A DNA stretch of 64,000 nucleotides from Bradyrhizobium sp. CB1717. Lineage in GTDB: Bacteria > Pseudomonadota > Alphaproteobacteria > Rhizobiales > Xanthobacteraceae. Positions 8,521 through 15,963 of this stretch are shown piece by piece. The position numbers were made by a program, and so were the translations under genes. The notes below the pieces were generated by a model that did no database searches, was not told the DNA's origin, and saw only the letters and a program-made list of their open reading frames with translations. How positions within the stretch are numbered: position 1 is the first letter of the stretch; each line of letters opens with the position of its first letter. The stretch lies in contig NZ_CP121666.1 of NCBI RefSeq assembly GCF_029714325.1, forward strand, positions 8,790,501 to 8,854,500, read 5' to 3'.

Positions 8521-9312
8521 TCAATCCTTCAATGAGGATTGCGCGAGGAACGCGGTCACCGCGTCGCGATGCTCCGCGCTGGTGTAGCAGATGGCCTGCG
8601 CCTGGCTGCCGAGATTGAAGATGTCGTGCGCGGAATGCTCGAACGTCTCGTTCAGGATCTTCTTGCTCAGCGCCAGCGCGGTGGGAGACCCCTGAGCCAG
8701 CTCGGCCGCCCAGGCCTGCGCGGCCGGCAGCAGCTCGGCCGCCGCCACCTTGCGATCGACGATGCCGAGCGCGAGCGCTTCATCAGCCTCGACGACGCGC
8801 CCGGTGAAGATCAGCTCCTTTGCCCTGGGAAGCCCGACCCGGCGCGGCAGGAAATACAGGCCGCCGCCGTCGGGTATCAAGCCGCGCTTGATATAGGACC
8901 AGGTGAATTTCGATCGTTCCGTGCCCATGACGAAGTCGCAGGCGAGCGCAGTGTCGGCACCGAGGCCGGCCGCGGCGCCGTTGACGGCGGCAATGGTCGG
9001 TTTCGGCAAGCCCAGCAGCAGCGACTGCACGTGATGCACGCCCTGCTGCCGGCTCCAGCCGTTGAATGCGACTTCTCCCTGCGGCGCCTCGAGCCGGCGC
9101 TTCATGCCGCTGATGTCGCCGCCGGCGCAGAAGGCGTTGCCGCGCCCCGTCAGCACCAGGGCCTTGATCGCCTTGTCGCGCGACACGGTTTCGAGCGCGC
9201 CGGCGAATTCGGAGCGCATCTCGTCGCTCATGGCGTTACGCCGTTCCGGGCGGTTGAAGGCGATGGTCGCGACACCGGCCTCGACGGAAAATTCGATGAG
9301 CTGATAGGGCAT
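8521..9312 (-). CDS. Enoyl-CoA hydratase/isomerase family protein
   Basis: A 263-residue crotonase-fold protein. It has the substrate-binding AFNRPERRNAMSDEM opening, the oxyanion-hole segment GNAFCAGGDISGM, and the second glycine-rich loop AAVNGAAAGLGADTALACDF. At the second catalytic position it has SYIKRGLIPDGGG; Asp occupies the place of the usual second glutamate region, so it may be an isomerase or hydratase variant. The start is the ATG at 9312 behind GGAG; the frame stays open upstream to 9486, but that stretch does not look like protein. It is the promoter-proximal gene of the minus-strand block facing the divergent IclR regulator gene. Confidence 0.88.
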   Translation of the reverse strand: MPYQLIEFSVEAGVATIAFNRPERRNAMSDEMRSEFAGALETVSRDKAIKALVLTGRGNAFCAGGDISGMKRRLEAPQGEVAFNGWSRQQGVHHVQSLLLGLPKPTIAAVNGAAAGLGADTALACDFVMGTERSKFTWSYIKRGLIPDGGGLYFLPRRVGLPRAKELIFTGRVVEADEALALGIVDRKVAAAELLPAAQAWAAELAQGSPTALALSKKILNETFEHSAHDIFNLGSQAQAICYTSAEHRDAVTAFLAQSSLKD

Positions 9313-9494
9313 GGCAGGCTCCGTGGTTGGAGTCGGATCGGTCACCGCCACGCATCGCGGATATCGCAAGAATCCGCGCAGGCTCCCGAATGCCGATTTC
9401 AGGCGCTGCCGTTTCCTCGTCGAGCCCGTGCGTAGCCAGGCATTCTTCTTTCCGGCGCCTATAGCGGCTTGCACCCGCCCGAACATCCCCTTAA

Positions 9495-9509
9495 TTCCAC
9501 TTAGTGGAA
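9495..9509. promoter_or_regulatory. Putative IclR-type operator
   Basis: A perfect 7-1-7 palindrome, TTCCACT-T-AGTGGAA, located between the enoyl-CoA hydratase gene and the IclR gene, 18 bases before the likely TTG start of the regulator. IclR-family proteins bind short palindromes of this build (the E. coli IclR site has TGGAA/TTCCA arms). It fits autoregulation and control of the divergent operon, but binding is inferred. Confidence 0.6.
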
Positions 9510-9527
9510 ATGCGTAAGGAGGCTGGT

Positions 9528-10313
9528 TTGGCGCAGGCGCGCAGATATGCGGGCGGGGTCGATGGCAACCGCTCGCTCGAAAGAGGCATCGAAATCCTCC
9601 GGGCGTTCCGGCCCGGCGTCGACACGCTGGGCAATGGCGAGATTGCGGAGCGAACAGGCTTGCCGCGATCGACGGTCAGCCGGCTGACACGGACGCTGGT
9701 CAATTCCGGGATGCTCGACGAAGTCCGCGCCGAGCGGGCTTACCGCCTTGCCGCATCCGTCATCAGCATCGGCCACGCCATGCGGACGGGATCACCCGTG
9801 CTCAACGCAATCGGCCCGATGATGCGGGCGGAATCGGCCAAGCGCCGGCTGAACGTCGGGCTCGCGACCGCGGATCGAACCATGATGGTCTATCTGGAGT
9901 CGATCCGCTACAGCCCGCGCGCGGCGCTGCGCAACGTGGTCGCCGGGCAGCAGGTCCCGATGGAGCTGACCTCGCTCGGTCGCGCATACCTAGCCGGCAT
10001 TGCAGAGACCGAGCGCGAGCGGTTGCTGAGACTGTTCAAACGGCGGAGCGCAGCGGCCACGAAGGCCCTGCTGGCCGACGTCAGGCGATCGATCGCCTCC
10101 GTCGTGCGCGACGGCTATTGCGCGGTGTCGTGGCAGCCCGCCGTTCTCGCCGTCGCAACGCCCATCGTGCTGGAGGGCCTTCCGGTCTACGCACTCAACA
10201 TGAGCCTGCAAAATGTCGACCGGTCCGATGCGCTGGCAAGCGAAATCGGCTCGTACCTCAACGCCTTCGCGGCCAAATGCAAGGAGGTGCTGGCGGGCCG
10301 TGAACCCGAATGA
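9528..10313 (+). CDS. IclR family transcriptional regulator
   Basis: This has an N-terminal winged helix-turn-helix (SLERGIEILRAFRPG, then LGNGEIAERTGLPRSTVSRLTRTLVNSGML) and a C-terminal IclR effector-binding domain (LNVGLATADRTMMVYLESIR through VAVATPIVLEGLPVYALNMS). Length is about 261 residues, typical for the family. The start is set to TTG 9528 because TAAGGAGG lies five bases before it; GTG 9504 or ATG 9510 would overlap the operator palindrome. It is divergent from the minus-strand acyl-CoA block (3.5-9.3 kb) and probably controls it in response to the acid or an acyl-CoA (inference). Confidence 0.88.
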   Translation: MAQARRYAGGVDGNRSLERGIEILRAFRPGVDTLGNGEIAERTGLPRSTVSRLTRTLVNSGMLDEVRAERAYRLAASVISIGHAMRTGSPVLNAIGPMMRAESAKRRLNVGLATADRTMMVYLESIRYSPRAALRNVVAGQQVPMELTSLGRAYLAGIAETERERLLRLFKRRSAAATKALLADVRRSIASVVRDGYCAVSWQPAVLAVATPIVLEGLPVYALNMSLQNVDRSDALASEIGSYLNAFAAKCKEVLAGREPE

Positions 10314-10371
10314 CGCGATGGCCGACGAAGAGGGGCGTGTCTCCGTGGTGCCTGCTGCTGTCGAGCGACAT

Positions 10372-10725
10372 ATGAGAAAGCGACCTTCCCTGGTGGTTCT
10401 CGTTGCGGCCCTGCCGCTGCTGTCCGCGTGCGGACAGCCGGTGCCGGAGGACAAGGCCGCTTACGTCGGCGAATGGCACGCACCAGCGATGGACGTCGAG
10501 CTGACCAAGGACGGGACCGTGCGCTACAAGCGCGTCACCGACGGCACCGCGGTCGGCGAGGTCACGACAACGATCAATGCGCCGCTGCGGCGGTTCGAGG
10601 GCGATAATTTCGTCGTCGGAATTCCATTCCTGTCCACGACGTTCGCGGTATCGACGCCGCCTCACCAGGAGGCGGGGACATGGAAGATGGTGGTCGATGG
10701 CGTGGAACTGACTCGCGTGCGGTAG
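10372..10725 (+). CDS. Small lipoprotein
   Basis: A 117-residue protein beginning MRKRPSLVVLVAALPLLSACGQ. The LLSAC lipobox marks it as a lipoprotein cut before Cys and lipid-anchored. The mature part (about 98 residues) has EWHAPAMDVELTKDGTVRYKR and looks like a small beta-sandwich protein. An ATG at 10318 would add 18 residues and spoil the signal peptide. It follows the IclR gene by about 60 bases. No function can be assigned. Confidence 0.75.
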   Translation: MRKRPSLVVLVAALPLLSACGQPVPEDKAAYVGEWHAPAMDVELTKDGTVRYKRVTDGTAVGEVTTTINAPLRRFEGDNFVVGIPFLSTTFAVSTPPHQEAGTWKMVVDGVELTRVR

Positions 10726-10728
10726 CGA

Positions 10729-10748
10729 CCAGCTGAGCTACGGGCGCG
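10729..10748 (-). other. 20-bp match to the 5' end of tRNA-Arg
   Basis: These 20 bases are identical to the first 19 bases of the tRNA-Arg(ACG) gene plus the base before it (26877-26896). No anticodon arm or T arm follows, so this is not a working tRNA. It may be a relic of a lost tRNA gene or an old recombination scar. Confidence 0.6.
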
Positions 10749-10773
10749 GACGCCCGCCATGTCGCACAGCGCC

Positions 10774-11676
10774 TTACAATTTTCCATAGACGCGCACGGC
10801 GACCGCCTTCAGGCGCTCGACCGAGCCGGATTCCGGATGCGGCTTGACCGGCGCGAACAGGATCGAGGCCTGCCTGCCGTTCTTCCAGACATAGATGGTG
10901 ACGGCGTTGCCGTTGCCCTTGGTGCAGGAATGCTCGCCGAACGCTTCGCTGCCGAGTTCGGGGATCGCCACGTGCTGGCACGGGCCCGCGCGTTTCATCA
11001 TGCCGATGACGGTGTTGCGCGAGATGTCGATTACCCCGACGGTCATGGTGTTGGCCTCGCGATCGAACATCATGCAGCTGCCCGCGCCGGTGCGCTGGAC
11101 AGTCAGTGTGCTGTTGTCGAGAAAGCCGTCGGCATCGGCGGCCGTGAGCCACTCGCAATTGCCGAACCGCTCGCTGCTCTTGCTCACGCTGGCGATGGCG
11201 ACGCGCGCGGCTTCGGTGAGCGGTCGGAGCAGCGCATCGTCGGCACGCCGGCCGATCGGATAGACGGTGACCTGCAGAATGTAATCGCCGGACAAGGCGA
11301 CGACCGAGGCCTCCTGGCGCTCTGCGCCGGCGGCGGTCGTTCCGCCCTGGCCTTCGTCGCCGATCCCCGCGACTGCGTTAAGCGGCATGCGCTCACTGAG
11401 CGTCTTGACGAAGGTAGCGTACAATTCCCTGGCCCGGTCCTTGTCGGCATTGCGGAACACGCTCAACATCATCGTGTCGCCGCGCCCGGCCTGGTAGATG
11501 CAGCCGCGACCGTCCTGATTTGAAATCAGCGACCATTTGAGCGCCGGCATCGCGCCGGCGAGCTCCTTGGCGCTGATGAACGGGCAGGTTTCGGCCGCGG
11601 CTGCGGGAAGCACCGGGACGGCTGCGAATGCAAGGAACAGGACGAGGCAGGAGAGCAGGCGATCGATAGGAGGCAT
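10774..11676 (-). CDS. Secreted hypothetical protein with two similar halves
   Basis: A 300-residue protein with a Sec signal (IDRLLSCLVLFLAFAAVPVLPAAAA). The mature part seems to be an internal duplication. The first half has TCPFISAKELAGAM, then GCIYQAGRGDTMMLSVFRN. The second half has NCEWLTAADADGFL, then SCMMFDREANTMTVGVID, with cysteines at matching places. This resembles the repeated small domain of DUF3558-like exported proteins, but I cannot place the family firmly. The start at 11676 is chosen to give the signal peptide; the frame is open further upstream to 11769. It is convergent with the lipoprotein gene. Confidence 0.7.
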   Translation of the reverse strand: MPPIDRLLSCLVLFLAFAAVPVLPAAAAETCPFISAKELAGAMPALKWSLISNQDGRGCIYQAGRGDTMMLSVFRNADKDRARELYATFVKTLSERMPLNAVAGIGDEGQGGTTAAGAERQEASVVALSGDYILQVTVYPIGRRADDALLRPLTEAARVAIASVSKSSERFGNCEWLTAADADGFLDNSTLTVQRTGAGSCMMFDREANTMTVGVIDISRNTVIGMMKRAGPCQHVAIPELGSEAFGEHSCTKGNGNAVTIYVWKNGRQASILFAPVKPHPESGSVERLKAVAVRVYGKL

Positions 11677-11791
11677 GGGAGTACTTACTACCGCAAATGG
11701 CGCGCCACGGTCGATGATGGCACTACTCTTTCGCCGTGGCACTATGATGAATCTTGCGGGTCCGCGCACGGCTATCCCGCCGCGACGAAGC

Positions 11792-12574
11792 TTACCCGGG
11801 TCTTCGCACGTAGAGCGAGATAAACCGGTCGATCATCGGGTTGATCTGCTCCGGCACCTCGAGCGACAGGAAATGCCCGGAGCCGACGGCTTTGGCCGTG
11901 ACCAGTTGCGGGCACAGCGCCGCAAAACGATCCAGATCCGCGAGCCGATGGGCCGCTTCGATGTAGAGCACCGGGACCCGGCACGCCTGCGCGCACTCAC
12001 GCGCCCGATGCACATCCCAGGGGAACAGACTTGTAAACGTGGACACCAGCACGTGCTGTGGCGTCGCCAGAAAGGTCTGTTCGACATGGGCGCGGCATCT
12101 GTCGGTCGGCAGACAGGAGTCCGCCACGATTTTCCGCACCTCGTCCGCAAAATCCGCACCCTTCAAGCCCTCCAGATACCCTGTAAACACCGTCCCTGCC
12201 GAGGCAGGGAAGAGCACCCCTGAATCGAGCAGCACCAGGCCTGCAGGAAACTCCGGATAGCGGGCGGCGATTTCGAGCGCCATGTTGCCGCCCATGCTTT
12301 GACCCACGATGACCGGCTTTGTGATCTGCTGTCGGTTGCACAGAAAGACGAGATCGTCGGCGAAGCCTTCGATCGAATACGTCTGTTGCGGCTTGTCGCT
12401 CTCGCCATGCCCCCGCAGCTCGGCATTCAACGCCCGACCTTGACGGGCGAAATATTCCATCTGCGGCGCAAAATGCGTGCGATCCCCGCCCAGGCCATGG
12501 ACGAACAGGAATTGAAGCGGTCCCGCCCCGGCGATGTCGAAGGACAGCTGGATGCCGTCATGCGCGAGTTTCAT
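11792..12574 (-). CDS. Alpha/beta hydrolase
   Basis: A 260-residue alpha/beta-hydrolase fold protein. It has the oxyanion strand LQFLFVHGLGGDRTHF, the nucleophile elbow VGQSMGGNMAL (Ser in GQSMG), an acidic residue in the C-terminal third (EAAHRLADLDRF) and the catalytic His in GSGHFLSLEVPEQIN. It resembles the esterase/3-oxoadipate enol-lactonase-like branch. No signal peptide, so cytosolic. The substrate is unknown. The neighbours give no pathway. Confidence 0.85.
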   Translation of the reverse strand: MKLAHDGIQLSFDIAGAGPLQFLFVHGLGGDRTHFAPQMEYFARQGRALNAELRGHGESDKPQQTYSIEGFADDLVFLCNRQQITKPVIVGQSMGGNMALEIAARYPEFPAGLVLLDSGVLFPASAGTVFTGYLEGLKGADFADEVRKIVADSCLPTDRCRAHVEQTFLATPQHVLVSTFTSLFPWDVHRARECAQACRVPVLYIEAAHRLADLDRFAALCPQLVTAKAVGSGHFLSLEVPEQINPMIDRFISLYVRRPG

Positions 12575-12655
12575 GGGTCATCTCCATATTCACCGACACG
12601 CGGGCCGGACGCGGCCATGAGACTGACAATGGCGCGCCATTCAGAACAAAATCAC

Positions 12656-12852
12656 GAACTCATACACACTTGAAATTCCTCATCATTTTGCAGGGCACCC
12701 AACGGCACGATGGTCGTCGGCACCGATCTTGCGCCCCCCAAAGCGCGCCTCACAACTCCCCGCGCCATGACGGCTGCGGAATGCTAATATCGCCGAAGCC
12801 GCAAGACCGTAGATTCCGCCAAGGCGATTGAAACGCGGTCAAGAAGATGCGC
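12656..12852 (+). repeat. Duplicated leader, copy 1
   Basis: It matches 15702-15892 upstream of NAD-GDH. From 12741 to 12853 the alignment with 15781-15893 is ungapped with about 12 differences in 113 positions. Upstream of that, blocks such as TTGAAA and ATTTTGCA are shared at similar spacing. The most conserved block ends at GCGGTCAAGAAGATGCGCT. It could be a promoter with leader, a cis-regulatory RNA or a small RNA gene. Confidence 0.75.
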
Positions 12853-12892
12853 TGGCCGGGCGGTTCCGACAAGAGCGAGCGGCGCACGCGCG

Positions 12893-13002
12893 ATCTTCGC
12901 CGCCATCGCCGGCGCCCAGCTCCTTGCGCGGAGCTCTCGGAGCTCTCGCTCTACGACGCCTTGATCGACAGCTACCGCGCGGCCGGTCTGCTGCCGGCAT
13001 AA
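12893..13002 (+). pseudogene. Possible frameshifted remnant of a small gene
   Basis: Reading 12893-12930 in one frame gives IFAAIAGAQLLAR, and reading from 12931 in the next gives ELSELSLYDALIDSYRAAGL before a stop at 13000-13002. The two pieces join into a convincing helical protein if one base is restored near 12928-12930. No start is evident upstream; the piece may be the truncated end of a gene that once followed leader copy 1. Confidence 0.35.
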
Positions 13003-13192
13003 CGGATGGTTCCCGCGGGCCGGGACGATGACACCGTGAGAGTGGCGGCACCGCAGGATTGCGTGCACCATGGCAGCCGATTCGAACGTCGTGGACGCCT
13101 GCGGCGCCCATCTTGGTGCCGCGGACGATTTCGGTATTGGGGGAGGACCTCATGCGTAAGCCCGAACGCAACTTCGGCTAGCGTTGGCCGAA

Positions 13193-15490
13193 ATGCATCA
13201 TCATGCGGCTTCTCACGATCCCGTTCTGGTCGCGTTGTCGATTCTGATCGCGGCCCTTGCCTCCTATACGGCGCTGGACCTGGCGACCCGAATGCGAGCT
13301 GCTTCGGGAAGGGCCCGCCGATCCTGGCTGGTCGCCGCGGCGATCGCCATGGGCGGCGGCATCTGGTCGATGCATTTCGTCGGCATGCTGGCCTTCAGCC
13401 TGCCTGGAATCGAGATCTCGTACGATCCATTCCTGACGCTGCTCTCACTTGTCATTCCGATCGTCATCGCCGCGGCCGCCTTTGCCGTTGTCGGACGGCG
13501 CCCGCAGGCGCTGCTCGCATCCGGCTTCGCGATGGGACTTGGCATCTCCGGCATGCACTATACCGGCATGGCCGCGATGCGGATGGCGGCCCTCCTCCAA
13601 TACGATCCCCGATGGGTCGTGCTCTCGATCCTGATCGCGATCAGCGCCTCGATCGTGGCGCTCTGGCTCGCCTTTCGCAACACCAACGCGGTCCAGCGGC
13701 TGTTCGCCGGCCTGGTGATGGGCCTTGCGATCTCCGGCATGCACTACGCCGCGATGGAAGGCGCCATGTTCCTGCCGACGAGCGCCATGGCACGACCGGC
13801 AGGACATCTCGGCGTCGGTCAGGCGCCGCTCGCGTTCCTGCTCGCCGGCATCACCATCGTGATCCTGAGCATCGGCATCGCGGCTGCCGTCTATGACAGG
13901 GCATCGGCGGAGCGCGCCCAACGCGAGGCCGCCGCACTGAGGCGCAGCGAGGAACGCTTCCGGCTGCTCGTCGAAGGTATCGCGGACCACGCGATCTTCA
14001 TGCTCGATCCGGACGGGCGCGTGGGCAACTGGAATCTCGGCGCGCGCCGGCTGATGGGCTATGGCGACGACATCGTCGGGACGAGCTACACCATTTTTCA
14101 CACCGAGGAAGATTGCGTGGCCGGGGCGCCCGCGCGCGCGCTCGTTGAAGCCGAGCGGGAGGGGAAGTCCGCCATCGAAGGCTGGCGGGTGCGCAAGGAC
14201 AGCAGCCGCTTCTGGGCGGAGGCAACGATCGTCGCGGTCCGGAACGAAAGCGGCGCGATCGCCGGCTTTGCGAAGATCGTGCGCGACGTCAGCGAACGGA
14301 GACGGGCGCAGGAAGCGCTGGATCGCGCGCGCGAAGCCCTCATGATGTCGCAGAAGATGGAGACCATCGGCCAGCTCACCGGCGGCGTGGCCCACGACTT
14401 CAACAACCTGCTCGCGGCCGTTCTCGGCAGCCTCGAGCTTCTGAAGAAGCGCCTGCCGACGGACGATCCGAAGATCCTGCGCCTGGTGGAGAACGCGATG
14501 CAAGGCGCGGTGCGCGGCGCCTCCCTGACCCAGCGCATGCTCGCTTTCGCGCGCAAGCAGGATCTCAGGCCGGCGGTCGTCGACGTCCGCGAGTTGGTGC
14601 GCGGCATGGCGTCATTGCTGAAATTCGAGGCCGGAATTGCTGTCGAGACGCGGTTCCCGATGCACCTGCCGAAGGTGAAGGTCGACGCGAACCAGCTCGA
14701 ACTGGCGATCCTCAACCTGGCGGTCAACGCGCGCGATGCGATGCCGGACGGCGGCCAGATCACCATCGCCGCGCGCGAGGAGCAGGGCGAAGGCGGCCTT
14801 TCGTGCGGCGGCTATGTCGCGCTCTCGGTGAGCGACACGGGCTGCGGCATGAGCGACGAGATACTCAAGCACGCCCAGGAGCCGTTCTTCACGACCAAGG
14901 GCGTCGGCAAAGGCACCGGGCTCGGCCTGTCGATGGTCCACGGACTTGCCGAGCAGTCCGGCGGCAGGCTCGTCTTGAAGAGCCGCCCCGGAGAGGGCAC
15001 GACGGCCGACATCTGGCTGCCGATCGCCGCCGAGGAGACCGCGGTGCCGGACCTGCGCACGGCGGCTCCGGCAGCCGTAGCGCGGCCCAGCCGGCAGCTT
15101 TCCGTGCTCGTCGTCGACGACGACCTCCTGGTGCTCGAGAACACGGCAGCGATGCTGGAGGATCTCGGGCACATCGTGGTCGAGGCGCGTTCCGGCGACG
15201 AGGCACTGGCTTTGCTCCGCCGCACGCGCACCATCGACCTGGTCGTGACCGACTATGCCATGCCCGGCATGACCGGCCTGCAGCTTGCCGGCGCCATCGC
15301 TGCAGAGCGCCCGGAGACCGTCATCCTCCTCAGCACAGGATACGCGGACCTCCCGAGCGATACGCGATCCAGCCTGCCGCGCCTGGCAAAGCCGTTCGAC
15401 CAGGCCGCACTTGCCAAGGCCATCGAGGCGGCGATGGGCGAGGAAGAGCCGGCCGGATCCGTCGTCGCGTTTCGGCCGAAGAGCGCTTGA
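13193..15490 (+). CDS. MHYT-domain hybrid sensor histidine kinase with receiver domain
   Basis: A 765-residue membrane sensor. The N-terminal ~230 residues form an MHYT module of about seven helices with three signature repeats (MHFVGM, MHYTGM, MHYAAM) whose Met/His are proposed to bind copper and sense O2, CO or NO. A PAS domain follows (FRLLVEGIADHAIFMLDPDG), then HisKA with GGVAHDFNNLLA (phospho-His), an HATPase domain (NLAVNARDAM, DTGCGM, GTGLGLSMVHGL), and a C-terminal receiver with LVVDDD and VTDYAMPGMTG (phospho-Asp). The receiver makes it a hybrid; no output partner is adjacent. ATG 13193 is preferred over TTG 13184, neither with a good ribosome site. It is flanked by the duplicated leader copies. 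Confidence 0.88.
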   Translation: MHHHAASHDPVLVALSILIAALASYTALDLATRMRAASGRARRSWLVAAAIAMGGGIWSMHFVGMLAFSLPGIEISYDPFLTLLSLVIPIVIAAAAFAVVGRRPQALLASGFAMGLGISGMHYTGMAAMRMAALLQYDPRWVVLSILIAISASIVALWLAFRNTNAVQRLFAGLVMGLAISGMHYAAMEGAMFLPTSAMARPAGHLGVGQAPLAFLLAGITIVILSIGIAAAVYDRASAERAQREAAALRRSEERFRLLVEGIADHAIFMLDPDGRVGNWNLGARRLMGYGDDIVGTSYTIFHTEEDCVAGAPARALVEAEREGKSAIEGWRVRKDSSRFWAEATIVAVRNESGAIAGFAKIVRDVSERRRAQEALDRAREALMMSQKMETIGQLTGGVAHDFNNLLAAVLGSLELLKKRLPTDDPKILRLVENAMQGAVRGASLTQRMLAFARKQDLRPAVVDVRELVRGMASLLKFEAGIAVETRFPMHLPKVKVDANQLELAILNLAVNARDAMPDGGQITIAAREEQGEGGLSCGGYVALSVSDTGCGMSDEILKHAQEPFFTTKGVGKGTGLGLSMVHGLAEQSGGRLVLKSRPGEGTTADIWLPIAAEETAVPDLRTAAPAAVARPSRQLSVLVVDDDLLVLENTAAMLEDLGHIVVEARSGDEALALLRRTRTIDLVVTDYAMPGMTGLQLAGAIAAERPETVILLSTGYADLPSDTRSSLPRLAKPFDQAALAKAIEAAMGEEEPAGSVVAFRPKSA

Positions 15491-15963
15491 TCGCCTGATG
15501 ATGAATGGCGCACCAACACACGGGCCGGCAGCGGCATGATCAGATCATGTTGCGGACTCCGGACCAGATGCGACGATCGGATTTGGCTTTCTGGCGAGGA
15601 GCACGATGATAGTTGCATCAACTTACATCACAGCCCAAACTTGCAGAAAATGAATTTGGATGCAGCCTCTTTGCGCAAGGGCGCCTATGACGTCCTGCCA
15701 CGAGCTCCTACACAATTGAAACCCCTTGTGATTTTGCAAGTGCTCACGGCGCAGCGGTGTTCGCCGCCGACTTCGGCCCTACGCGCGCCTCATAACTCTG
15801 CGCGCCATGACGGCTGCGGAATGCTAGTATGGTCGAAGCCGCAGGACCGAAGATTTCACCGAGGCGATTGAAACGCGGTCAAGAAGATGCGCTCGAAGAG
15901 GCGCACTCCAAGAGCAATGCCCGACCGTCATTGCGGCTCGTCGGCTGGGAGATGGAGGACGCT
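15491..15963. other. Leader region of NAD-GDH
   Basis: A 473-base gap between the kinase and GDH start. It contains leader copy 2 at 15702-15892. The first ~200 bases show nothing clear apart from relatively A+T-rich sequence around 15600-15660. Confidence 0.5.
15702..15892 (+). repeat. Duplicated leader, copy 2
   Basis: The second copy of the 12656-12852 element, placed 72 bases before the GDH start codon. The conserved 113-base block covers 15781-15893. A potential start at 15829 lies inside it, but the corresponding triplet is not conserved in copy 1, which argues that the block is non-coding. Confidence 0.75.

Larger units (their letters stand above)
12575..13192. other. Long intergenic region before the MHYT kinase
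   Basis: It holds copy 1 of a duplicated leader (12656-12852), a possible frameshifted gene remnant (12893-13002) and an AscI-type palindrome ATGGCGCGCCAT at 12629-12640. The remainder shows nothing recognisable. Confidence 0.5.

Noticed and set aside
15829..15963. Upstream start for NAD-GDH
   Set aside because: The extra 45 residues lie in the duplicated leader, and the ATG is missing from the other copy; ATG 15964 has a good ribosome site.
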